A stretch of DNA of 51,185 nucleotides, taken from assembly GCA_036308645.1 (NCBI GenBank), contig JAXJVH010000003.1, forward strand, positions 1 through 51,185, in the 5' to 3' direction. The notes under the pieces are model-generated. The model was not told where the DNA came from. It did not search any database and worked only from the letters and a program-made list of their open reading frames with translations. Positions within the stretch are counted from its first letter, which is position 1; each line of letters opens with the position of its first letter. This DNA is from RUG11462 sp036308645 (lineage in GTDB: Bacteria > Bacillota > Clostridia > Oscillospirales > Acutalibacteraceae). This document shows positions 33,341 to 40,978 of this stretch, piece after piece. The position numbers and the translations under genes were made by a program.

Positions 33341-33417
33341 CGAGGTGTGGCTCAGTTTGGTAGAGCGCTGCGTTCGGGACGCAGAGGCCGCAGGTTCAAG
33401 TCCTGTCACCTCGACCA
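33341..33417 (+). tRNA. tRNA-Pro (anticodon CGG)
   Basis: A full cloverleaf can be drawn. The acceptor CGAGGTG pairs with CACCTCG, the anticodon stem is CTGCG/CGCAG with loop TTCGGGA (anticodon CGG), and the T-arm carries GGTTCAAGTCC. The CCA end is encoded (33415-33417). It reads Pro codon CCG. Confidence 0.95.
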
Positions 33418-33453
33418 AAAAACCGACGTGCCATTAGGCGCGTCGGTTTTTTC
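33398..33453 (+). repeat. tRNA-Pro 3' end plus terminator, direct repeat copy 1
   Basis: The last 20 nt of the tRNA, including CCA, plus the terminator. The 56-bp segment is repeated at 33617-33672 with one mismatch. Confidence 0.9.
33423..33452 (+). terminator. Terminator 1 after tRNA-Pro
   Basis: CCGACG pairs with CGTCGG around a loop, then six T. It is repeated almost exactly at 33642-33671. Confidence 0.85.
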
Positions 33454-33616
33454 GTTTTGATTATGAAAAGGGCTTGAACCTTATGAAGGTCTGAAGCGTA
33501 AAAAAACAGTCCTGCGGACTGTTTTTAGCGAAAGAGCGGGAGTTGGGTACTGTTGCAGTATGCAACGGTCACCGAGCGCTTCGTATGCTTACGGCTAAAG
33601 CCGTAAAGCAGACGGT
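33454..33616 (+). ncRNA. structured spacer between the duplicated tRNA tails
   Basis: 163 bp with no reading frame of note but several hairpins: ACCTT-ATG-AAGGT inside GCTTGA...TGAAGC; AAAACAGTCC-TGC-GGACTGTTTT; GTTGCA-GTA-TGCAAC; and ACGGCT-AA-AGCCGT. It ends directly in the second tRNA 3' copy. It might be transcribed by read-through as part of a longer tRNA precursor. Called an RNA element on structure alone. Confidence 0.4.
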
Positions 33617-33672
33617 AAGTCCTGTCACCTCGACCAAAAAAACGACGTGCCATTAGGCGCGTCGGTTTTTTC
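33617..33672 (+). repeat. tRNA-Pro 3' end plus terminator, direct repeat copy 2
   Basis: It starts AAGTCCTGTCACCTCGACCA, as in the tRNA, and continues through the terminator hairpin. It cannot fold as a tRNA because the 5' part is missing. 55 of 56 bases match copy 1. Confidence 0.9.
33642..33671 (+). terminator. Terminator 2 (duplicated)
   Basis: CGACG pairs with CGTCG, followed by a T-run. Near-identical to terminator 1. Confidence 0.8.
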
Positions 33673-33679
33673 AGTTATA

Positions 33680-33842
33680 TTCGCCTTGCGGCAAGTTTTT
33701 GGCTTTCGCAGTTATATTCGGCTAAAGCCGAGTGATATTGCCTTGCGGTAGTTTAAAGGCGAATATAATATAACTTCTGCAAAGCAGAAATATAACTTTC
33801 ACGAAGTGAAAATATCACTCTGCCTTATGGCAGAATATCACT
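33680..33842. repeat. cluster of tiny hairpins with ATATCAC/TATAAC spacers
   Basis: Successive short hairpins: CGCCTTGCGGC (about 33682), CGGCTAAAGCCG (33719-33730), TGCCTTGCGGTA (33739-33750), TTCTGCAAAGCAGAA (33775-33789), TTTCACGAAGTGAAA (33797-33811) and TCTGCCTTATGGCAGA (33819-33834). They are separated by TTATATT, GTGATATT, TATAACT or ATATCACT words. Stems differ, spacers are alike. No coding potential is evident. 33843-33908 is A/T-rich with nothing recognised. Confidence 0.65.
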
Positions 33843-33908
33843 AAATACCTTGTCGATTTTATTGGTTGTGATATTTTGTTTTTAATAAGTTTTATTTAAA
33901 ACTGTTAT

Positions 33909-35816
33909 CTACTCAATATCTTCACCTAAATTACAGGTGTAGAGCCATTCGATTTTGTCGTTATCGGAAAGTTCGTATTCATCGCAACCGACGGACGGTT
34001 TTATGCCGTTTACCCGATATATCCAGCCGGATAAATCGCCGAAATCAAATTCGTAAATATTGGCTATTCCCTCGACATACACCGAACTTTCGCCACCCGA
34101 GGTTTCAAGATGAATTTTATTCTTTTTTGCCGCCTCTTTAAGAATATCGTAAACGCTGTCGCCTTTTTCAAGTTGAAATTCTTTTGTATCAAGGATAATT
34201 CCGTTATCGGGAATATCGGCTCTTGATTTGTCGGGTATTGAGTCGCATCGAATTGACAAAGTGACCGTTCCTATCGAATTTTCTTTATTTACGGCAGAAT
34301 TATAGTATTCGTCCGGCGTTTGAAAATTCGTAAACGTTATAAACGCAATGCCCGATAACGCCAAAAGGAAAATTACAATGAAATTTTTGAAATTTCTTTT
34401 CTTAAATGCAAATAAAACCGCACAAATTATAAGCGCCGAAATTATGACGGCAAGATTTGCCCATAATTTATAGTTGCCGCTCGTTTTGTCTTTGCCTGAT
34501 TTTACGATTTCCGTTGTTTCAGGCTCGTTTTCGCCGATATTTTTTTCATCTGCTTTAACTTTAACAGTTGTTTGTTCGGCTTTTTGTACGCTTTTTTTCT
34601 TTTTACTGTCGCTTTTTTGTTTATCGGTTGAATTTTTGGCTTTTGCCGTTTTCGTTTCTGCTTCATTTTCGGTTTGCTTTACGGTATCGGAGTCGCCGAC
34701 TTTTTGCGTACTGCCGTAATGCGATTGCGCCGATTTTTTCGATACTTTTTGTGAGGATTTTTGCGTAGCGCCGTTATTGTTATTAACGGCGGTGTTTTGT
34801 TTAGCCGTTGCTTTTTCGCCTGTATGATTTTCCGTAGAAATAACAAGCGCCGACGGATTTCTGTTATCTAAAATATAAAATCCGCCTTTGCCGTTTGCCA
34901 TACGCAGATACGAAACCATAGCGCAAAATACCTGAACGGTGGCAAGGGCGTTTTCGCCGCCGCCCGACTTGTGACAAAAACTGCCGTTTGAAAGTTTAAA
35001 ACTTTTAATTACATCAAATAATGTGTTGCCGTTTTTAATAAAACGACTGTCGGTTTTTGCGTCAATACCGAGCATTGATAAAGCAATCAAAACCTGCGAT
35101 GTGCTTTCGGGGTTGTTTACCCCGTAACTTGCGTAGTTGCCGTCGGATTTTTGTGCGTTTTGCAAAAAGGCAAGCGCCTTGTTTACCGATGAATTCACAG
35201 CGCCGTCGCTTTTATAATAAGGCGATAGCGCCTGCAAGACCATTGCGGTTACGTCAACGTCGCCGTTTTGCCCCATAACCGCAAAACCGCCGTCTTTTAA
35301 CTGAAATGAAATCAACTTTTTCTTTAAATCGGAAACGCTGAAATCGTTTGAACGGTAGCCGTTGTTAAGCAGGTGCAAGCCGAATACATAACTCATAATG
35401 CCCTGTTTGCCGATAGAATCATTAAGAGTTTTGTATATGTAAGAATCGGCACTGCCGACGGCAATCAGCGAAAGTGTATATTTTTGCCTTGTAACCGCCG
35501 AGCCGACTTCGTTTTTCGCAAGATACTCTAAAAGCATTGTTTTATACTTTGAAAAGTCGTATTTTTTGTACTGACTTAATGCGATAACATACCATTCCGA
35601 AGATACGCCCGCTTTGTTTGCAAGTTCGCCGTTTATAAAGTTTTCAACTGTTGACGCGCCAGATTTTTTAAGATTATACTCGATAATATCTTCAATAATG
35701 TCAGCGGACGCTTTTTCACCTTTTTCATTCGTATTCGCGCTGACAAGAAAAGAACTTGTCAGCAACGAAAATATGATACAAAATGATGAAATTTGCAGAA
35801 TTAACCTTTTTTTCAT
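33909..35816 (-). CDS. Surface protein: alpha-toroid repeats, membrane hairpin, DUF4430 domain (transcobalamin-like)
   Basis: 635 residues. A signal peptide (1-27) is followed by an all-helical part with prenyltransferase/squalene-cyclase-type repeats (about 40-315: FQLKDGGFAVMG, AFLQNAQKSDGNYASYG, SFKLSNGSF). A Lys/Ser/Thr/Gln-rich linker (about 325-448) comes next. Two adjacent membrane helices (about 451-471 and 477-497) are joined by KKRNFKN. The C-terminus (about 515-635) is a DUF4430 domain (GDSVYDILKEAAKKN, GWIYRVNGIKPSVG, DKIEWLYT). With the signal peptide, both domains should face outside. Transcobalamin and intrinsic factor combine an alpha-toroid with a DUF4430-like beta domain. 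The operon's B12 riboswitch supports corrinoid binding; this is inferred. No clear ribosome site is seen; it starts 19 bp after the previous stop. Confidence 0.8.
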   Translation of the reverse strand: MKKRLILQISSFCIIFSLLTSSFLVSANTNEKGEKASADIIEDIIEYNLKKSGASTVENFINGELANKAGVSSEWYVIALSQYKKYDFSKYKTMLLEYLAKNEVGSAVTRQKYTLSLIAVGSADSYIYKTLNDSIGKQGIMSYVFGLHLLNNGYRSNDFSVSDLKKKLISFQLKDGGFAVMGQNGDVDVTAMVLQALSPYYKSDGAVNSSVNKALAFLQNAQKSDGNYASYGVNNPESTSQVLIALSMLGIDAKTDSRFIKNGNTLFDVIKSFKLSNGSFCHKSGGGENALATVQVFCAMVSYLRMANGKGGFYILDNRNPSALVISTENHTGEKATAKQNTAVNNNNGATQKSSQKVSKKSAQSHYGSTQKVGDSDTVKQTENEAETKTAKAKNSTDKQKSDSKKKKSVQKAEQTTVKVKADEKNIGENEPETTEIVKSGKDKTSGNYKLWANLAVIISALIICAVLFAFKKRNFKNFIVIFLLALSGIAFITFTNFQTPDEYYNSAVNKENSIGTVTLSIRCDSIPDKSRADIPDNGIILDTKEFQLEKGDSVYDILKEAAKKNKIHLETSGGESSVYVEGIANIYEFDFGDLSGWIYRVNGIKPSVGCDEYELSDNDKIEWLYTCNLGEDIE

Positions 35817-35834
35817 AATTTAATTACTTTTTAA

Positions 35835-36935
35835 TTACTTAATAACTACTTTTTTAACCTTTGCCCAATTGCTATGAGCCTTTTTACCTTTTGATTTCAC
35901 AAAAGAGCGAACTTGAACTTTATAAGTGCCTTTTTTAAGACTGCCGATGTATTTTTTGGCAGATTTTTTGGTGTTAAAACTTTTTGTTTTCCAACCACCT
36001 TTTGCTTTGTATCTTACTTCAAAACCTGTTGCGCCTTTTACCGCATAATATTTTACCTTAATCTTTTTACCCGATTTAACTGCGGTAAATTTAGGTGCTT
36101 TTAAAGTTAATTTAGCGAGTTTACTGCCTTTTGTAATTAATTTTCCGCAAGCTGTGCAGTATTTGTCGCCGGTGTAACCTCTCTCGAAGTAAGTTGCGCT
36201 TTTCTTGTTTTTAACGGCAGTTTTAGTATGTTTGCAGGTAACTGTCGCTTTGCAAACAGGCGGAACTAAAGTTTGTGAATCGGATTTTGCGCTGATGATT
36301 ACCTCGCCTGTAGTATTAATTTTGAAAGTAACTTTGCCGTTTGCATCGGTTTTGTATTCTGTGGATTGACCATCTAATGTGATTACTGCGCCTTTTATCG
36401 GAACGGTAACGGTGTTCCAGTTTTCATCATATCCTAAACCGCAAAGTGTGAGAGAAACGTTTTCACCGCAATTTGCTTTTACAGTATTTACATTAAAGAA
36501 TGTATAAACGTCCGACCAAGTTATGCCGTCGGACAATATATAAGCGTTAACATAATCGCCGCTCTTTACGGTATCTGCCAAACTATTACAGGAAATATTG
36601 TTGACTGTATAGCCGAAGTTATAACTGGTATCTCCCCAAAGTTTGCCTAATGAATAACCGTAATCGCCGTAGTAAGAATTGTAGCCTTTAGCCGCACCGC
36701 CGTCATATTTTGCCTCGTGAACTGCATAAAGAGCGTCGTTTACAGTAAGCGCACCGTCTTTGTCAACGTCTGAAACGTTTACTTTTTCCTGTGCGGCAAC
36801 TAATGTGCCTTTGTTTGAAACGGTTACGTAAACGTCAGCCGAAAGACTTTGTTCCTCTGCAAAAACCGTAAGGTTCAAAGACCCTAAAAGCATTAGAATT
36901 GTGAGTAACAAACTTAATAATTTTTTGTTTTTCAT
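35835..36935 (-). CDS. Secreted DUF4430-like protein with EF-hand/dockerin-like loop and Fn3-like C-terminus
   Basis: 366 residues with a signal peptide (1-26). Residues about 28-150 resemble the DUF4430 family: a VTVSNKGTLV strand, the insert DVDKDGALTVNDALYAVHEA (a calcium loop like a single dockerin repeat), then NFGYTVNNIS and DTVKSGDYVNAYIL. A middle Ig-like part (GAVITLDGQSTEYKTDANGK, then VISAKSDSQTLVPP) follows. Then comes a Cys-containing segment (CKHTKTAV...YCTACGKL) and a Lys-rich Fn3-like tail (KVKYYAVKGATGFEVRYKAK). There is no membrane anchor or LPXTG motif. It is placed between the ECF genes and the toroid protein in the B12 operon, so it is likely part of the corrinoid-capture machinery. 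Confidence 0.72.
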   Translation of the reverse strand: MKNKKLLSLLLTILMLLGSLNLTVFAEEQSLSADVYVTVSNKGTLVAAQEKVNVSDVDKDGALTVNDALYAVHEAKYDGGAAKGYNSYYGDYGYSLGKLWGDTSYNFGYTVNNISCNSLADTVKSGDYVNAYILSDGITWSDVYTFFNVNTVKANCGENVSLTLCGLGYDENWNTVTVPIKGAVITLDGQSTEYKTDANGKVTFKINTTGEVIISAKSDSQTLVPPVCKATVTCKHTKTAVKNKKSATYFERGYTGDKYCTACGKLITKGSKLAKLTLKAPKFTAVKSGKKIKVKYYAVKGATGFEVRYKAKGGWKTKSFNTKKSAKKYIGSLKKGTYKVQVRSFVKSKGKKAHSNWAKVKKVVIK

Positions 36936-37000
36936 TTTAAAAAAACCTCTTTCTTTTTTTATTTTATATGAAAACAGAACAAAATCTGTTTTTATCCGAT

Positions 37001-37693
37001 TTAAACTGCAAACAAGCCGTATTTTGTTTTAATCCTGTCAAGTTTTTCGCCTATCGGCTTTGCAAGCAACAGTAAAAATATCACGTTTGAAACAGCGTAT
37101 TCCGCAGTTGTGGGAAGCGCCGCTAAAACAAGCGCCAAATAGCGTGATAAATTAAATGCGCCGTCGGCAAAAAGCACCGTAAAAATATCCATTGTCAGCG
37201 AATAAAGCGCTCCTGCAAGAACGCCGAAAACGCATAATATAATCTTGCTTTTTTGCAAGCGTTTGTAAAAAAGTCCTGCGATAAAGCCTAAAACTCCCCA
37301 TGCGAACATCTGAAACGGAGTCCAAGGTCCTTGACCGAAATAAAAATTTGAAACCACCGCCGAAAGCGAGCCTACCGCAAAACCTGCCTCTTTTCCGAGA
37401 TATACGGCGGCGATTACCGTAATTGCGGTTACGGGTTTAAATCCCGGCAGAAATGCGAAAACAAACCGGCCTGTAACCGAAATTGCAATCATCACCGCAA
37501 TAACCGTTAATTCTTTTGAATTGCTTGTCTTTTTATTAAAAGCATAAAAAAGCGGCAAGCAGGAAACAAACGCAATAATAACCGAAACTGCGGCGTAAAA
37601 TTTTTCTTTAAATATTATGTAAGACAAAATAATCAAAGCGGGAACGATAAATATAATCAAACAAAAAGTAATTATGTTTTTTCGTTTACTCAT
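37001..37693 (-). CDS. ECF transporter substrate-specificity (S) component, probably for cobalamin
   Basis: A 230-residue membrane protein with about six or seven helices. Hallmarks of S components of the CbrT/DUF6580-like kind are GRFVFAFLPGFKPVTAITVI and GFAVGSLSAVVSNFYFGQGPWTPFQMFAWG. It binds the substrate and docks onto the EcfT/EcfA module. The start overlaps the ATPase gene stop by 8 bp and has an AGGCGGTGA site. The upstream cobalamin riboswitch points to cobalamin or a precursor as substrate. Confidence 0.82.
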   Translation of the reverse strand: MSKRKNIITFCLIIFIVPALIILSYIIFKEKFYAAVSVIIAFVSCLPLFYAFNKKTSNSKELTVIAVMIAISVTGRFVFAFLPGFKPVTAITVIAAVYLGKEAGFAVGSLSAVVSNFYFGQGPWTPFQMFAWGVLGFIAGLFYKRLQKSKIILCVFGVLAGALYSLTMDIFTVLFADGAFNLSRYLALVLAALPTTAEYAVSNVIFLLLLAKPIGEKLDRIKTKYGLFAV

Positions 37694-39374
37694 TGTTTGT
37701 CACCGCCTTTTTGCCGTTAATTAAGCAAAGTTTTACCACGTCGTCGCAAAGCACGGCGTTTTCAAAATAATCTCTTGAAATTCGGTTTGCGGCGGTAGTA
37801 TAAAAACTGTTTTGTGTGAAGAAATTGTTTACGGTATCAACCGATACCAAATCGCCGTCGAAAAACAGTCCCACTCTGTCGGCACATAAAGCGGCAAATT
37901 CAATATCGTGCGTTACCGTAATTACGGTAATTCCGTTTTGTTTAAGAGTTTTTATAATTTCGGCAAGCGTTTGTTTTCCGCAAGCGTCAATTCCTTTTGT
38001 CGGCTCGTCAAGCAGTAAAATCTGCGGATTTAGAATAAGCACCTTGCCGATCGCCGCCTTTTGTTGTTCGCCGCCGCTTAAATCATAAGGGTGGGAATTA
38101 AGCAAATCGGCTATGCCGAGCGTCTGTGAAACTTCTTCAATACGCTTTTTTGCGGTGTTTTTATCAAAATTCATCGTATTGCAGGATTCAAGCAAATCTT
38201 CGTAAACGGTTTTTGATAAAAACAAATCGGCAGGGTCTTGCGGCAGTAGTGAAAGGTTGTTTATATAAAGTTCGTTTTGCTTATAATCGCTTATTTTTTT
38301 GCCGTTTATCAAAATTTTACCTTTGTAAGCCTTTAAAATACCGCAAATCACCTTTAGCGTTGTGGTTTTGCCCGTTCCGTTTCCGCCTAAAACACAAAAA
38401 TGCTCGCCTTTGTAAATTTCAAGCGAAATCCCTTTTAAAATATCGGGCAAATCACGGGAGTAACGGAAAAACACGTCTTTCAGTTCCACCGCCTTTTGCT
38501 CGCTGTGACTGTAAGGCTTGACTTTTAGCGCCTTTGTTTCGTTTTTATAGTTGCTTGAAATATATTGTCTGCCCTCGCGAACGGTTATCGGACAAGCGCC
38601 GTTTTTTTCGAGCCGAGAAAAAATCCTTATCGCCGAAGGCATCGCAAAACGCATATCGTTTTTAGGATTTTTTTCAAAATATGAAACAATGTTTTTTGGG
38701 TTGTCAAAAAATTCTTTTTTACCTCCCTCAAGCATTAAAACCTTGTCTGCCAAAGGAAAAACCTCTTCCAAACGGTGTTCCGCCAAAACAACGGTCAATC
38801 CTAATTCCCGATTTATTTTTTTAAGCGTTGCAATAAAGTTCGCAGCGGAAATCGGGTCTAACTGCGCCGTCGGTTCGTCAAGCAGTAAAACTTTCGGATT
38901 TGCTACCATAACCGCCGCTAAATTAAGCAGTTGCTTTTGACCGCCCGAAAGTTCGGATGTTTTTTTGTGAAACCATTCTTCTATGCCGAAAAAACTCGCC
39001 ATTTCCGCAACTTTTCTGCGTATTATTTTTGTGCTGACACCAAGATTTTCAAGCGTAAAAGCCAATTCGTGCCAAACCGTATCGGTTACAATTCCGCTTT
39101 CGGGATTTTGCATAACAAAGCCGATTTCCTCTACAGAGGTTCTGTCGTCTGTTTCCGATAAAGCGGTTCCGTTGTATTTTATTTCGCCGTTTACGGTTCC
39201 GTAAGGCGAAATCTCTTTTTTCAACAGTTTTAACAAAGTTGATTTTCCGCAGCCGGATTTTCCGCAAAGTACAATAAATTCGCCTTTATTAACCGAAAAA
39301 GTAACGTTGTCCAAGGCTTTTTTATCCGAATTAGGATAAGAAAAACTTAAATTTTCGATATGTAAAATTTCCAT
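37686..39374 (-). CDS. ECF transporter energizing ATPase, two fused ABC domains
   Basis: 562 residues with two complete ABC ATPase halves, equal to EcfA1 and EcfA2 in one chain. Half 1 has Walker A GKSGCGKST (38-46), signature LSGGQKQ (143-149) and Walker B VLLLDEPTAQLD. Half 2 has Walker A GGNGTGKTT (330-338), signature LSGGEQQ, and ILLLDEPTKGID. ECF ATPases are usually two separate proteins; fused forms are known in dedicated group I systems. The start (GGAGG site) overlaps ecfT by 28 bp. Confidence 0.92.
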   Translation of the reverse strand: MEILHIENLSFSYPNSDKKALDNVTFSVNKGEFIVLCGKSGCGKSTLLKLLKKEISPYGTVNGEIKYNGTALSETDDRTSVEEIGFVMQNPESGIVTDTVWHELAFTLENLGVSTKIIRRKVAEMASFFGIEEWFHKKTSELSGGQKQLLNLAAVMVANPKVLLLDEPTAQLDPISAANFIATLKKINRELGLTVVLAEHRLEEVFPLADKVLMLEGGKKEFFDNPKNIVSYFEKNPKNDMRFAMPSAIRIFSRLEKNGACPITVREGRQYISSNYKNETKALKVKPYSHSEQKAVELKDVFFRYSRDLPDILKGISLEIYKGEHFCVLGGNGTGKTTTLKVICGILKAYKGKILINGKKISDYKQNELYINNLSLLPQDPADLFLSKTVYEDLLESCNTMNFDKNTAKKRIEEVSQTLGIADLLNSHPYDLSGGEQQKAAIGKVLILNPQILLLDEPTKGIDACGKQTLAEIIKTLKQNGITVITVTHDIEFAALCADRVGLFFDGDLVSVDTVNNFFTQNSFYTTAANRISRDYFENAVLCDDVVKLCLINGKKAVTNNE

Positions 39375-40228
39375 TTTAAGTCCTCCGTAAAATCAATAAC
39401 AAACGGCAATAAACAAAATATAAAAAACACCGAAAGCGAAAAAACGGCGTAAAAATCGGGCTTTGCAAAACTAATCAGCGGATAAAAGTTAAATGTTAAT
39501 TTATTAAGTCCCAAAGCCGTAAAAATCAAAATATCCGAAACTCCCGAAAAAATCAAAACCCATAAATCGGTTTTGCGGAATTTGTAAAGCGAGTATCTGC
39601 TTTTAGGTTTCAGACCGAAACCTCTTGCTTTCATCGTAGCACCTGTATCAACGGCGCTTTCAAGTCCTAAACCTATAAGCGCAGAATAAACTCTACCGCC
39701 GCTCTTTAATTTATCCGTCCAACTTTCAGACGAATACAAACCGAGCGTTTTTTGCGAAGCCTTTATTTTTTCCGATTTTATTTTAATCAGCGGAATAAAT
39801 CGCAGCGCCGAAGAAATAAGCAGAGCGATTTTATAAGAAAATCCGCCTAATAAATAAAGCAGTTTATCGTCGCTGAAAATTAAGTTAAAGCATTTAAACC
39901 AGAATATTACCGCCGTCAGCATAAGCGCTATCTGAACGCCGTAAATTAAGGCTTCAAGCGTTATCGGGTTGCCGTTAAAAAAGAACAAAATCGTAGCGCC
40001 TTTGTGAGAAAAAAACGGATTTGTAAGCGAAATTATTAAAAATATAATCAAAAAAAACCCGAAATCTTTAAAAAAATTCAAGTTTTTTTCACGTTTTATA
40101 AAAAACAAAACCGAGCCGATAAGCGAAAATAAAAGCAGTATAGGATTTTGAGAAAACATTGTAATTACGAAAACCGATATAAAATAAACCGCCAAACTTA
40201 TCGGGTGTAAAGAAGAAAAACAGTTCAT
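39347..40228 (-). CDS. ecfT: ECF transporter transmembrane component EcfT
   Basis: 293 residues with about six hydrophobic helices and two coupling helices. The conserved Ala-Arg-Gly element is in MKARGFG (about 199-205), and an earlier coupling motif is SSALRFIPLIK. It couples ATP hydrolysis to S-component toppling. The start overlaps the small upstream gene by 4 bp (ATGA). It is a dedicated rather than shared module, because S, T and A genes are adjacent. Confidence 0.9.
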   Translation of the reverse strand: MNCFSSLHPISLAVYFISVFVITMFSQNPILLLFSLIGSVLFFIKREKNLNFFKDFGFFLIIFLIISLTNPFFSHKGATILFFFNGNPITLEALIYGVQIALMLTAVIFWFKCFNLIFSDDKLLYLLGGFSYKIALLISSALRFIPLIKIKSEKIKASQKTLGLYSSESWTDKLKSGGRVYSALIGLGLESAVDTGATMKARGFGLKPKSRYSLYKFRKTDLWVLIFSGVSDILIFTALGLNKLTFNFYPLISFAKPDFYAVFSLSVFFIFCLLPFVIDFTEDLKWKFYISKI

Positions 40229-40431
40229 TTTTTACCGCCTTTTTTATTGGATTTCTTTGTAATCGGTTTTAGTCCCGCTGATTCGAGCGCACGAGGCCAA
40301 GGACCTAAAAAAGCCTTTATTCTTGAGCGGGTTACTTCATCAAAATCTTCTTTTTTTGGATTTCGCCCGAGTTCTTTTGCCTTTTTTAAAAGCATATTTT
40401 CAGCCCATTGTGTTTTTTCTTCTTTTGTCAC
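40225..40431 (-). CDS. Small protein resembling a homing-endonuclease-associated repeat (HNH_repeat)
   Basis: 68 residues. The segment LGRNPKKEDFDEVTRSRIKA followed by FLGPWPRALESAGL matches the pattern of the helical repeat found with HNH homing endonucleases (approximately L-G-R-x-P-x3-D-x-F, then F-G-x-W-x-x-A-L-x-x-A-G-L), a putative DNA-binding module. No nuclease domain is present. The start is GTG with CGGAGG upstream. It is the first gene after the B12 riboswitch and overlaps ecfT, so it is controlled by corrinoid. Its role is unknown. Confidence 0.65.
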   Translation of the reverse strand: MTKEEKTQWAENMLLKKAKELGRNPKKEDFDEVTRSRIKAFLGPWPRALESAGLKPITKKSNKKGGKK

Positions 40432-40440
40432 TTAAAAAAT

Positions 40441-40495
40441 CCTCCGAAAATAAAAATACTCTTTTAACCTTTAATAAAAAGGTTAAAAGAGTACA
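40441..40495 (-). terminator. Terminator hairpin of the cobalamin riboswitch leader
   Basis: CTCTTTTAACC pairs with GGTTAAAAGAG around an A/T loop; on the minus strand it is followed by TATTTTTATTTT. It lies between the riboswitch and the first gene, so it is probably the switched terminator. Confidence 0.7.
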
Positions 40496-40624
40496 ACAGA
40501 TAAATCAAAACGCAAAACTCAAGCTTTATAGTTTCTTTATAGAAGAAATGCAACTATAAAACCGATTTTTCGGCGATATATCGGTTGCACTCTTCTCACC
40601 AAAGTTGTGTTAAACCTAAAAAGT

Positions 40625-40845
40625 TACGGCAGGTATCCTGACTTATGACGCAGTGATTTTTTCTCACAAAAGAGCCGCCTTCTCAAAGTTTAAGGTATTT
40701 TTGACCGCAACCTCAATGGCTTTATCGGCTCTTCTTATTGTCAAATACAGTAATGGCGGTTGTTCCGGACTCGAACCGGATTCCCTATTAATTTACTCAG
40801 TCTACAACTTTTCAAACCGTATCTTCCATATCAATTATTAAATTT
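40625..40845 (-). ncRNA. Cobalamin (B12) riboswitch
   Basis: On the minus strand the core reads GGGAATCCGGTTCGAG, then TCCGGAACAACCGCCATTACTG, in place of the canonical GGGAA-CCGGTGAAAGTCCGG-GCCACTG. The B12 box GTCAGGATACCTGCC is at 40642-40628. The spacing between the two fits the aptamer. The adjacent terminator suggests transcription control. It sits upstream of the ECF operon. Confidence 0.92.
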
Positions 40846-40851
40846 TCTACC

Positions 40852-40880
40852 ATTCTATCACATTTGATTACAATTTGCAA
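40852..40880 (-). promoter_or_regulatory. Promoter of the B12 operon
   Basis: On the minus strand TTGCAA, a 17-bp spacer and TAGAAT preceded by TGA (extended -10). It lies just upstream of the riboswitch. Confidence 0.65.
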
Positions 40881-40978
40881 TGAAATTTTTTAATTTTGCT
40901 CTATTAAACAACTGCGACTATTAGTTATAATACAAAAATGGGTTATATTCCTAATATTGGGGTTTCAACATTTATCGC

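Noticed and set aside
33092..33418. A 108-codon minus-strand frame beginning MVEVTGLEPAASASRTQRST.
   Set aside because: Its start is the antisense of tRNA-Pro, and the rest crosses a terminator and a REP hairpin. This is a common artefact.
33680..33842. CRISPR array, considered for the repeated spacers.
   Set aside because: The constant words are only 7-8 bp and the variable parts are palindromes of 11-16 bp. There are no regular repeats or cas genes.
37001..40228. Biotin or cobalt ECF system, as alternatives to cobalamin.
   Set aside because: The S component does not look like BioY or CbiM, and the leader is a cobalamin riboswitch with DUF4430 partners.
40574..40583. CGATATATCG in the B12 leader, identical to the XRE-site palindrome.
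   Set aside because: It is part of a leader hairpin (ACCGAT...ATCGGT) in the B12 leader. One isolated copy far from the XRE gene is likely chance.
40740..40790. GGTTCGAGTCCGG-like sequence (minus strand) resembling a tRNA T-arm.
   Set aside because: It is the core of the cobalamin riboswitch; the B12 box follows at the right distance and no tRNA can be folded.
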